A stretch of 64,000 bases of DNA from Stomoxys calcitrans. Taxonomy: Eukaryota > Arthropoda > Insecta > Diptera > Muscidae. Position numbers and translations under genes: made by a program. Of this stretch, positions 10,604 through 20,651 are shown piece after piece; position 1 is the stretch's first letter, and each line of letters opens with the position of its first letter. Location: assembly GCF_963082655.1 (NCBI RefSeq), contig NC_081554.1, forward strand, positions 48,325,169 to 48,389,168, written 5' to 3'. The notes under the pieces were generated by a model, which made no database searches, had not been told where the DNA came from, and saw only the letters and a program-made list of their open reading frames with translations.

Positions 10604-12297
10604 TTTTAAAAATTAGGGCAATGAGAAGTGCTTTTTAGGTGAGGGATAGCACCTCAGACATTTCGACTCAAAAATGTATATCAAATTTGTGCAGGACTTC
10701 CAAATCCCCTTAATTTGAGCCCCATATTGCCATGGCCGGTAAATATGAACCGTTTGGAGGGTGTTTTGGTGCTGGGGCGGCCACCGGCACTTTGCACTAA
10801 AAATAAATATCAAATTCGTTCTTTATTCCCAACGGAAACGAAGTTCAGTTAAGGGGGTGCTTTAGGGCGTACCCCAAAACAGTTGGTTCCGAAATTGGAT
10901 ATCAAATTCGTTTTCTACTCACAAATACCCCATTTGACGTATCTTTAAGAGGAAAAGCACCACTTAGACTTAAATGCAAATTTTAATGTTAATCTACGTA
11001 ATATACTCCCTAATACTTCTCATTTGAGTCCCACATTCATATGAACTTCGAATATATCTGTTTAGAGGAGTTTTGGGGTTGGGGGCCCCGCTGGGTACTT
11101 GGACCGAAATTTTAATACCATGTTCGTTTTCTGATCTCCAATACCTTTCATTTGATACCTTTGTTGTGCCCATCGGACCACTTTCGGATATGGGTGGCGT
11201 TTTTGGGTGTGGGTCCGCCTACACCCGATATCTAAATTTATATAGGCTATGTTTTAAGAAAATCGTCGGTCAGCCAAGTATCATATAATCATAATGTGTC
11301 CAATGGCGTTTTTGAGGGGTGGCGTGAACCCCTATACTTCGATCCGATTTTGAATCTGGCATACGAAATCTACTCCCGAATACCTTTTATTTGAGCCCCA
11401 TATTGAAATGAACGTCCAATATGTCTGTTTGGGGGAGTTTTGGGGTTAGGGCGGTCCGATGGTTATTTAGACTCAAATTTTAATTCCATATTCGTGTTCT
11501 ACTCTCCAAAGCCTTTCATTTGATACCTATATTGTCCCGATCGGTTCACTTTTGATTTTAAGTTGTGTTGTTGGCATAAGGGAGAGAGGGTCTGTCCCCC
11601 TTCCGATACCAAAGAATTATATAGCCCATGTTTCTTTCCAGACCAACCTACACAATATGCGAAAATTTCGAGAAAATCGGTTCTGCCGTTTTTCAGCCTA
11701 TACGGAACAAACAAACCGAGTCCCATACATGCGTGATTGGCTAATGTGCCCATCTTGGTTGTTTTTGTATGCCAGATTCGTTATCTACTCGCGCATACTT
11801 TTCATTTGATACCCACATTGTCCTTATCGATCCACTTTTGATTTTGGGTGGTGTTTTTGGGGTTACGGTGGAGGGTCCGCCCCATTCCGTTATTAATAAA
11901 TAATAAAACCTATTCCTACTTTATGACCATATTCGTAATCTACTCCCGAATACCTTTCATTTGAGTCCCATATTGTCATGATCGTCAAATAAACCTATTT
12001 TATGGGGTTTTGGGGCTGGAGCGGCCCCCCAGATACTTGGACCCAACTTTTATTGTGAAATTCGTAACCTACTCTTAAATACCTTTCATTTGAATCCGAT
12101 ATTGTCCCGATCGGTTCACTTTTATTTTTGAGTAGTACTTTTGAGGTAAGGGGGAGGGTCCGCCCCCTCCCGATATCCAAAAATTATATAGCCTATGTTT
12201 CCTTCGAGACCAACCTACACAATCTGTGACCATTTCAAGGTAATCGGTTCAGCCATTTTTTAGTCTATGCGGAACAAACAAACACAAATTTTATATA
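10604..12297 (+). repeat. G-rich tandem repeat family, plus orientation
   Basis: Units contain 'TTTGAGCCCCATATTG', 'GGGGTTTTGGGG' and 'CGTAATCTACTC…AATACCTTTCATTTGA'. Two units end in a longer block: AGGGGGAGGGTCCGCCCC-type hairpin, 'CCAACCTACACAAT', 'AATCGGTTCAGCC', 'GGAACAAACAAAC', 'AAATTTTATATAT'. That block (around 11,580-11,720 and 12,140-12,297) looks like the element's 3' end, and the same end occurs at 57,300-57,488. It is therefore probably an interspersed element with internal tandem units, not a simple satellite. Class unknown. Confidence 0.7.
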
Positions 12298-12534
12298 TTG
12301 GGTTGCCCAAAAAGTAACTGCGGATTTTTTATACAGTCGGCGTTGACAAATTTTTTCACAGCTTGTGACTCTGTAATTGCATTCTTTCTTCTGTCAGTTA
12401 TCAGCTGTTACTTTTAGCTTGCTTTAGAAAAAAAGTGTAAAAAAAGTATATTTGATTAAAGTTCATTCTAAGTTTTATTAAAAATGCATTTACTTTCTTT
12501 TAAAAAATCCGCAATTACTTTTTGGGCAATCCAA
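12298..12534 (+). mobile_element. MITE derived from the mariner 3 family, copy 1 (237 bp)
   Basis: It begins TTGGGTTGCCCAAAAAGTAA at 12,298 after TA and ends in the inverse …TTACTTTTTGGGCAATCCAA before TA. Both halves match the ends of the long mariner at 20,652-21,866. The left half includes 'GTCGGCGTTGACAAATTTTT' and 'CAGTTATCAGCTGTTACTTT'. The right half starts 'TTTGATTAAAGTTCATTCTA'. The transposase gene has been deleted between them. Confidence 0.9.
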
Positions 12535-13700
12535 TATAAGATATTCCTATTTAAGTTGATTACACATTGTCACTATAACTTATCCTTGCCATAGGCTTAT
12601 TTAGGAGTAAACGGTTTAGCTAATATTTTGTAATCTTCTTCATAGGGTGGGGTAACTGATTTACACATTTCATTAAGGAACAACACTCGGACTATGTGTG
12701 AGGCGGTTAATTGATCAAAATAGTCTTGATGCAGTATAAACCTAAAGCCTCATGACGTATTTCACAAAAACTTCATGCATTTTCCCCCTTCTCCCACTTA
12801 TACACATGATTGTCATCATTGTTGGCTATAAAAAAATCTATCTCACCTTCTGTTAGCCATGGCCGGCACCAAGTGCGGCACCAGCACTATTCTTTCGTTC
12901 AGTCCCTTCGCTGGTTTGATTAATTACCATAATTAACAGTGAACGTTTAGCTTCCTTGTCATTTTACATTTCTACTACTGATGGTTTTACCTTTTTTCTC
13001 CCTCCATAACTTGAGAAAGTCCATGAAATGAGTTATGAGAAAAGAATGAACCTGGAGCGGAGACATAAGCATGGAGTACCACCGGGCAAGAAAGAAAACC
13101 AAGGGAAACGATATAAAACATGTGTGTTAATAAAATATTTATACGTTTTTATGATGATTATTTTATTTCAGTGCTGCTTTGTTTTTCTTCAATTTGAAAA
13201 AAAAATTAATTTATCTTCTCAGTTATGTGTGGGGGAAGGGGGGTTTTGTTTTTTTAAGCCATAACAAATCATTTTGAAGCGTTTGCTGCTACTCCGTTGG
13301 GTGTTGACTTTTATGTCTACAATCTAAGCCGCTGCCATCAACTCCTTGAAGTTGGTGGCCAAGCAAAACTCACTCTTCATCAAGATTTCAAATGTCTGAT
13401 AAATAGAATGCGTGGCGGTAGTCACGCATTTTTCGCCCTGGTCTTCTGCGTGGAAGAAGAATATGTAAAATGTCACCACATAAAGGTGAGACAAAAACGT
13501 GATCCGGTTAGTTATTCTCTATTAAAAGGCTCCTATTCATTGTTGTTCACATTTGTTTTTTTAATTGAAAACGTTTATGCTTATGACTCTACGGAAGTCG
13601 CATAAATTTCCCAGATTTTATTTTTGTCATTTGGCATGTGTGGCGTTATTGTGTTTTTTTTTAGGGAAATCGTGATCTGCTATTGTGGGTGGAGTGGTCT
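12535..13700. other. Unassigned AT-rich region
   Basis: Two open frames (13,028-13,264 and 13,297-13,605) have no recognisable domain and lie among T-rich runs. No tandem array is seen. It could be intergenic or intronic DNA. Confidence 0.5.
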
Positions 13701-13705
13701 AAATA

Positions 13706-13739
13706 TGAATTTATTAGCATTGAAATGCTAATAAATTCA
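13706..13739. repeat. Perfect 16-bp-arm inverted repeat
   Basis: TGAATTTATTAGCATT (13,706-13,721), spacer GA, then the exact reverse complement (13,724-13,739). It lies just outside the DINE C fragment. The loop is too small for it to be a MITE. Confidence 0.85.
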
Positions 13740-13754
13740 AAAGCGTCAATTTGT

Positions 13755-13932
13755 ACAACATTCGTTCGACCGCTATCGTGATTTCGACTTATGGACCGAA
13801 TGACGAACATGGTTGGATCGACTAAGGACGTTAAGACGATGAAGTATATACTTGATGAAGTCAATATTTGGAGGTGTTACAAGCGGAATCTGTATATTCC
13901 CTACCCTATGGTGGTGGGCATAACAAGTTAAG
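13755..13932 (+). mobile_element. DINE-1-like element C, right-end fragment
   Basis: 'TTCGACCGCTATCGTGATTT', ATGGTTGGATCGACT, 'GGTGTTACAAGCGGAATC' and the terminal CCCTACCCTATGGTGGTGGGCATA follow the order of the right end of DINE Q at 55,500-55,700. The central array and left end are missing. Confidence 0.75.
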
Positions 13933-14218
13933 TGAAAAGAATGGAAGGCGAAATCAACGCACAAGTCCAAAAAGGAAGAAACCAGGTGGACCAGGGCAGA
14001 GTCTAGTCACCCACTTCAGTCTCCATGAGTAGTCCAGAATGATGCGAGGGCTAAGGGGCTGTGTTCTCCTAACGGGGCAATGATACAAAATATGCTTAAC
14101 CGTCTGTTACACCTTCTCATCACCACCGACCTTGCCAATCCCATGGCAGCGGGTTGTACGTACCGATGGATTCCTTCATCGGCAAGGGCAGCCACCTCAG
14201 TGTACAACACACTGCTAC
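13933..14218 (-). repeat. Unassigned repeat-like segment
   Basis: 14,190-14,225 read minus (TTGTTGTAGCAGTGTGTTGT) matches 2283-2317. A 64-codon minus frame (14,210-14,016) shows no domain. 'ACCACCGACCTTGC' at about 14,122 also starts the duplicated units that follow. It is probably part of a non-autonomous element; class unknown. Confidence 0.45.
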
Positions 14219-14735
14219 AACAATAACAACCACCGACCTTGCAGGAGTCCTCTTCTTCATGTGTCCAGCGCGTTATGTCAAAGGCTTGATGTTGGAATGA
14301 CCATCCAGGACTTATATTAGAAATCTGAAATCATGACGCGAAACACTGGGCCACAGGTGCTTAATCAATCCGCCTGATTCGCTGGTTATCGTTAAAAGCG
14401 TCCACCCTTCCAACAAGCTCGTGCAGGGGAGGGTTCATCGAGTCAGTAGCGCGATCGGCGCTCTTCAAACTCGTCGGCCGCGTCTTGACTTACCACTCGT
14501 TGAAGGCCCGGGACCCAGCGAAGTTACAACAACATTAACAACCACCGACCTTGCAGTAGTTCCTTCTTCCTGTGTCCAGCGCCTTATGTCAAAGGCTTGT
14601 CGTTGGAATGACCAGTCAGGACTTCTACCAGTAGTCCGAGTTAATGATACGAAACACTGGACCGCAGGCGCTTAATCAATCTGCCTCATTCGCTGGTTAT
14701 CGTGAAAAGCGTCCACCGTACCAGAAGCTCGTGCA
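14219..14735. repeat. 311-bp segment present as a partial tandem duplication
   Basis: 'ACCACCGACCTTGCAG', 'GTGTCCAGCGC(C)TTATGTCAAA' and 'GGAATGACCA…CAGGACTT' occur at about 14,230 and again about 311 bp on. 'GAAACACTGG(G/A)CC', 'ATTCGCTGGTTATCGT' and 'GCTCGTGCAGGGGAGGGTTC' occur at about 14,341 and about 14,652. The second copy joins the reverse-transcriptase part of LINE C. Confidence 0.8.
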
Positions 14736-15178
14736 GGGGAGGGTTCATCGAGGGTTCGTCTATGGTTTTGAGTAGAAAGGTCGTAAGGCTTAAAGATCTG
14801 TAGGCTTTTGGTGTCGCATAACTTGCCTTGCCGAGCTTGGGTATCAATACCACCCTTGCCTCTTACCAAGTCCCAGGCACGCCTTGAATATATTGGCCAG
14901 GTGGGGCGCCAGATAGTCTGCCTCTTTCTACAGATATCCCGGAAATATTAAATTGTTTGTAGATCCTTGTAGGATTCCTTCACCAAAAACTGAGTAATTA
15001 TAAACCTTCGATTAACATCATTGTTCCAAGATTCCGGTGTTTCCGTGAGTCCCGTCGTATTCTGTGAAAAATGCGTTTTCATCAAAAGCCTCAACATGTC
15101 TTCCGTTTTCTCTGTTCTCACTCCCATGTCGTCTACTAACGTTTCAGTTTGGACATGGGTTTTTTAGAGAAACTTTTT

Positions 15179-16660
15179 ATAACCTCCACCATAAGATGGG
15201 GGGTATACTAATTTCGTCATTCTGATTGTAACTACTCGATATATTCGTCGGAGACCCCATAAAGTATATATATTCTTGATCGTCGTGAAATTTTATGTCG
15301 ATCTAACCATGTCCGTCCGTCCGTCTGTCTGTCGAAAGCACGCTAACTTCCGAAGGAGTAAAGCCAGCCGCTTGAAATTTTGCACAAATACTTCTTATTA
15401 GTGTAGGTCGGTTGGTATTGTAAATGGGCCATATCGGTCCATGTTTTGATATAGCTGCCATATAAACCGATCTTGGGTCTTGACTTCTTGAGCCTCTAGA
15501 GTGCGCAATTCTAATCCGATTGGGATGAAATTTTGCACGACGTGTTTTGTTATGATATCCAACAACTGTGCCAAGTATGGTTCAAATCGGTTCATATGCT
15601 GATATAGCTGCCATATAAACCGATCCTGGGTCTTGACTTCTTGAGCCTCTAGAGTACGCAATTCTTATCTGATTTGAATAAATTTTGCACAACGTGTTTT
15701 GTTATGATATCCAACAACTGTGCCAAGTATGGTTCAAATCGGTCCATAACCTGATATAGCTGCCAAATAAACCGATCTTGGGTCTTGACTTCTAGAGCCT
15801 CTAGAGGGCGCCATTCTTATCCAATTTGTATGAATTTTGGCACGTAGTATTTTGTTATGATATCCAATAACTGTGCCAAATATGGTTCAAATCGGTTCAT
15901 AACCTGATATAGCTGCCATATAAACCGATCTGGGGTCTTGACTTCTTGAGCCTCTAGAGTGCGCGATTCTTATCCAATTTAAATGAATTTTGGCACGTAG
16001 TTTTTTGTTATGATATCCAACAACTCTGCCAAATATGGTTCAAATCGGTTCATAACCTGATATAGCTGTCATATAAACAGATCTGGGGACTTGACTTCTT
16101 GAGCTTCTAGAGGGCGCAATTTCTATCCGATTTGGCTGAAATTTCGCAAGACGATTTTTATTGTTATTTTCAACAACTATGTCAAATAAAGTACAAGTCG
16201 GTTCATAACCTGATATAGCTGCCATATAAACCGATCTGGGATCTTGACTTCTTGAGCCTCTAGAGCTCTAGAGGTCGCAATTATTATCCGATTTGCCTGA
16301 AATTTTGTACGACGGATTCTCTCATGACCATTAACATACCTGTTTATTATGGTCTGAATCGGTCTATAGCCCGATACAGCTCCCATATAAATCGATCTCT
16401 CTATTTTACTTCTTGAGCCCACAAAGGGCGCAATTCTTATTCGAATTGGCTGACATTTTACACAGGTCTCTAACATATAATTTAATTGTGGTCCAAACCG
16501 GACCATATCTTGATATCGCTCTAATAGCAGAGCAAATTTTTTCTTATATCCTTTTTTTTTGCCTAAGAAAAGATGCCGGGAAAAGAACTCGACAAATGCG
16601 ATCCATGGTGGTGGGTATATAAGATTCGGCCCGGCCGAACTTAGCACGCTTTTACTTGTT
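15179..16660 (-). mobile_element. DINE-1-like element D, complete, inserted in LINE C
   Basis: The complete element lies in minus orientation, from the right end ATAACCTCCACCATAAGATG at 15,179 to the left end …CGGCCGAACTTAGCACGC, TTTTACTTGTT at 16,660. It has the conserved block (CCATAAAGTATATATATTC, TCGATCTAACCATGTCCGTC) and about six central units of about 153 bp. LINE B is uninterrupted at the equivalent site (GAAACTTTTTCATCTTGG on the minus strand). Removing 1482 bp from LINE C leaves GAAACTTTTT|TATCTTGG, so there is no target-site duplication, as expected for Helitron/Helentron insertion. Confidence 0.9.
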
Positions 16661-17133
16661 TATCTTGGTAGCGTCATTAGTGCTATCGACCTGTTCGCAG
16701 AAAAGCTTCCAGGAGGCACGTTTTGCTGCTCTGGCTATCTTATTGTATTCCTTGAGCTGTGTGTAATACACATCCCAATAAACTTCTGCTTTTTTACGAC
16801 GTGCTGCCTTAAAAAAGTCTGCAGACCTCTTTCCCAATATTGCGAATCTTCCCGGTCATCCAGGGTTTTTTTGGGGGATTGATTTCCTTTCCCGAAGAGG
16901 ATAACTATCTTCGAAGGAGTCGTAATCCTGTTGACATTTTCGTCAATGTCTTCTATGCTTGGATAATTTAAATTATCTTGCCCAAGTCTTCTTCGGAGTA
17001 ACCTTCCGAATTTTGCCCAGTTGGTTTTCAACTTATTTCGGTAGCTTATCCGATTCGGCGCTGGCCATGCTATTCTAAACCTAATGTGGCGATGGTCAGA
17101 GAAAGAGTGTTCCATGGAATCCTGAACCTCATC

Positions 17134-18830
17134 TATTAGATTTTCCGAACATATCATCACATTTAATACTTTCTCCCTAATCCTAATAACAAAGGTAGCG
17201 GTGTTACTAATATTAAGTGTTATTGGTCTGTAGAGAAATATCTGTCCTCGAACACTATTTAGAGAATCTCTCTCCTTGTTGGGAGTATTGTAGTTATAGA
17301 TATGTCTCACCGAGTCTCTCATTAGCCAAGAGCAAGACACCTTTTATTCATCCACCTCTTCAAGGCGCATATGTTTTTGCCAGAGAAGGCTGATGGCCTT
17401 GGCAGTTTGGCAGGTGTTAGTAGACGATACTGGATGGGTCTTGTCCTCAAGATCCGAAACAAGGAGACTTCGTCAGAAGCTCCTACATACCAGTTACCTT
17501 TCTGCTAATGGGTCCAGACAACATGCTATGACCTATTACTACCACCGCAGCTTTTGCGTCTTTACAGTATATTCTAAGCCTACTTCTGGCCTTTAGTTGA
17601 AAGGCAAATATATCACTGGAAACTAACACAGGACATCAATTGCTTAGAGGAGAATTCTGATACTTCCATCCTGATTAGATTTTCCGAACATATCGTCACA
17701 TTTAATACCTCCTCCCTAATCCTAATAACAAAGGTAGCGGTGTTACCAATATTAAGTGTTATTAGGTCGTTGCGTGTGTCATTGGTCTGTAGAGAAATAT
17801 CTGTCCTCGAACACTATTTAGAGGCTCTCTCTCCTTGTTGGGAGTAGTTATAGATCCGTCTCACCGAGTCTCTCATTAACCAAGAGCAAGACACCTTTTA
17901 TTCATCTACCTCTTCTAGGGGCATATGTTTTTGCGAGAGAAGGCCGATGGCAGGTTTGAAAAGACGATATTGTATGGCACTTGTCCTCAAGATTCGAAAA
18001 CGAGGACTTCGTCAGAAGTTTTTACATTCCAGTTATCTTTCTGCTAATGGGTCATGGTGCAGTATTCTCTAGTCGAGGATTCACTACCATACAACATGCT
18101 ATGACCTGATACTATCACCCCAGCTTTTGCTTCTTTACAGTATATTCTAAGCCTACTTCTGGCCTTTAGTTGAAAGGCAAATCTATCGCTGGAAACTAAC
18201 ACAGGGCATCAATTGCTTAGAGGAGAATTCTGATACTTCCATCCTGATTGGATTTTCCGAACATATCGTTACATCTAATATCTCCTCCCTTATCCTATTA
18301 ACAAAGGTAGCGGTGTTACCAATATTAAGTGTTATTAGGTCGTTGTGTGTGTCATTGGTGTGTAGAGAAATACCTGTCCTCGAACACTATTTAGAGGCTC
18401 TCTCACCTTGTTGGGAGTAGTTATAGATTCGTCTCACCGAGTCTCTCATTAACCAAGAGCAAGACACCTTTTATACATCCACCTCCTCAAGGGGCATATG
18501 TTTTTGCGAGAGAAGGCCGATGGCCTTGGTAGGTGTGAAAAGACGATATTGGATGGGTGTTGTCCTCAAGATCCGAAACAGGGGATTTCGTCAGAAGTTC
18601 TTACATTCCAGTTATCTTTCGGCTAATGTGTCCTGCTGCAGTATCCTCCATTCGAGGATCCAATACCGAAAAACATGCTATGACCTGATACTACCACTGC
18701 ATCTTTTGGGTCTTTAGAGTATATTCAAAGCCCCTGGGCTTTAGATGAAAGGCAAATCTATCGTGGAAACTAACATAGGGCATCAATCGTTTAGAGGAGA
18801 ATTCTGATAATTCCATCCTCAGTGTCTATA
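17134..18830 (-). repeat. Three tandem copies (about 540-590 bp) of a LINE C 5' fragment
   Basis: 'ATT(A/G)GATTTTCCGAACATAT' occurs at 17,134, 17,674 and 18,247, spaced by 540 and 573 bp. Each copy includes 'CATATGTTTTTGC', 'GAAGGC(T/C)GATGGC', 'ACAACATGCTATGACCT' and 'CATCAATTGCTTAGAGGAG'. On the minus strand each joins an ORF1-like N-terminus (compare 'DPTAAVVVSGRSML' in LINE D) to the last part of the endonuclease. The repeats therefore arose from an already deleted LINE. Confidence 0.85.
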
Positions 18831-18869
18831 AAATTTTTGTGAAATTTGTATTTATTACGAATGCAGAGA

Positions 18870-19075
18870 TATTCCTGAGGAGTAAATTAATAACACGTCC
18901 GCTCCACTCAACGTTCACACAAGTGGCAGAGCGACATCACTTAGTGGAGAAGCTTTACATGACAGATTACGTTACAAATGACGCCAGCACTGGTAGGGGA
19001 TATACAGCACTAAAAAATTGTTTCTGACGTTCTCGCCGGGATACAGTGGTCTCTATCATCAAAGATCTCTGGGTC
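18870..19075 (-). mobile_element. Diverged SINE-like segment beside LINE C
   Basis: Minus-strand 19,040-18,890 aligns with the SINE body at 1265-1130. Shared order: 'GGCGAGAACGTCAGAAACAA' / GGCGAGACCATCAGAAAAAA, 'AGTGCTGGCGTCATTTGT' / 'AATGCTGGCAACATTTGC', 'ATGTAAAGCTTCTC', 'GATGTCGCTCTGCCAC'. The tRNA head is mostly deleted. The following GTTGAGTGGAGCGGACGTG also occurs, slightly changed, at 38,245-38,265, again next to a LINE 5' end. Confidence 0.6.
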
Positions 19076-20164
19076 CGTCAAACTCCACTGAACTTTCCAT
19101 ACAAAGCCTTCTTGAAAAGTATGTAAAAACCTGGACAATAAGCCAACATCTACATTGCTATTATAAGACCCTTTTCGCTTTTGGCAGCCGAAAACAAGTT
19201 GTTTAGTTACATAAAAAATAAAGAATTTCATTTTGCCAACAAGTTGTCTATGACACCTAAAGAAATTCAAATAACTTCCGACTTTTGCTTAAAAATTGCA
19301 ATAAACAATGGAAACTAAACTTCAAAATTTAGGTTAGCTGACCTAATACTCATAGGAATTTTACATCTATTTTGTGTGGAACACTAAATGCTACAACCCC
19401 ATAGTATCATTTTACGATATCGATCTAAGCTAATTAATTTCAAAGTATACTAATATTAATAAAAGCATATCATGCTGAGTTAGTGGCCCATCAAGATGAA
19501 AATCAACATAGAATTGAAGCAGCAAACAACTCTTCCCAGTTGGATAACATGTTCCTGGGTGACGGTCGGAATGGTAATGTGACCTGATGTCACATTTACT
19601 ATGAATTACGATGGCTCGTTAGCAGCTGTTTAACTGGCCATTGTGGTTTATCTAATTAGCTGATTTGATCCATATCTTATGGTCTTTTGCCTGCAACACT
19701 TTAGGGACAACTATTAAGCCATACTTGTGCAATGGGATGCTAAGGTCACTGAAATATGAATTGGGGGTAGGTAACCCAAATGTTACATTGCCTTCCTATC
19801 CTATGGGCACTATGCTGATTAGCCCTGCAGATCTCTCATTTGAAATGCATGAACCTATCTCCGGCCTGGGGAAACGTGGTGTGGGTTAGAATAATAATTC
19901 CAGGAATGGGTTAAACACAAACATATTTGATTTATTAATTTATAATTCACAGGTGATAGCAACAAAAAACCACAATAATTCAACAGCTGAAGCAATTGTA
20001 ATTAACATAATTAATTCATAGGCCAAAAGAGTGTTTGGTGGTGGTTGTTATTCAGAAAAAATTAAGTTAAACTAAACACAAAAATATGAAGGAGTATTAA
20101 ATTATGGGAAATTTGAAACCAGAGGTGGGAAACGTTGAACTTTAGGAATGAATTTCTATTTGAT
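19076..20164. other. Unassigned AT-rich region
   Basis: No recognised coding sequence or element end. The 74-codon frame at 19,665-19,889 shows no domain. This may be unique host DNA. Confidence 0.5.
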
Positions 20165-20515
20165 TAACCCTTCCCGATATTTCCAATCGGGAAGGGTCGC
20201 TTTGGAATTGTTTCCCTTTGGGAAGGATACATTTGATACCATTTTTCTTCAAAGAAGGTTGATTTAGTTCCCCTTCCCTGTGGGAAGGTTAGTTTAAGCA
20301 CCTTTCCCTTAAAAAAGCTAATTTTATTACCATTTTTATTTTGATGGGATGGTTTGCTTGGAAAGGGTAGCTAATTACCCTTTTCTTTTGAAAAGAGTAG
20401 TTTTATTACCCTTTTTCTTTGGAAAGCATTGCTTTATTAATCTTTAAATTTGGAAAGGGTGGTTTAATTACCCTTTTCCTTTGAAAAGGGTAATGGTATT
20501 ACCCTTAAATCTCCA
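20165..20515. repeat. 31-bp minisatellite of hairpin-forming units
   Basis: About eleven units such as TTACCCTTTTCCTTTGAAAA+GGGTA. In the regular part the ACCC start recurs at 20,377, 20,408, 20,439, 20,470 and 20,501, exactly 31 bp apart. Each unit is itself an inverted repeat (ACCCTTTTC…GAAAAGGGT). Several older units have compensating changes that keep the arms paired, for example CCCTTCCCGAT…ATCGGGAAGGG. It abuts the 5' edge of LINE B. Confidence 0.85.
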
Positions 20516-20651
20516 CCGACAGCTACTCACGCTCTGATGGAGAAAATCAGCAAGGGCAATATTCATATTGCCTTAATTCAGGAGCCATGGACGATCCGCA
20601 ACAAAGTGTCTGTACTGAACCACATCATCTACCAATTATTCTATACTAACA

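Larger units (their letters stand above)
14735..18850 (-). mobile_element. LINE C: RNase H-type LINE, split by a DINE, with triplicated 5' part
   Basis: Minus-strand order 5' to 3': 18,830-17,134 is a triplicated segment joining an ORF1-like start to the end of the endonuclease. 17,130-16,735 encodes endonuclease end and linker ('EHSFSDHRHIRFRIAWPAPN', 'LRRRLGQDNLNYPSIEDID'). 16,720-16,661 continues the linker. DINE D then intervenes. 15,178-14,950 is the linker/pre-RT. 14,940-14,735 encodes RT motifs 'DYLAPHLANIFKACLGLG' and, after a frameshift, 'LIPKLGKASYATPKAYRSLS'. Every part aligns with LINE B (22,190-22,980), so both belong to one family. The endonuclease SDH box is intact (SDHR), but the catalytic RT region and the rest of the 3' part are missing. 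Inactive. Confidence 0.85.

Noticed and set aside
15398..15661. Repetitive open frames with 'LEAQEVKTQDRFIWQLYQ' (also at 4973, 5279, 46,969 and 47,176)
   Set aside because: They come from the DINE central unit, whose length is close to a multiple of three. The same unit has stops in other copies, and the ends of the element are non-coding.
16177..16647. 156-codon minus-strand frame starting MLSSAGPNLIYPPPWIAFVE
   Set aside because: It is the left end and first units of DINE D. The same translation appears in F and J with different breaks.
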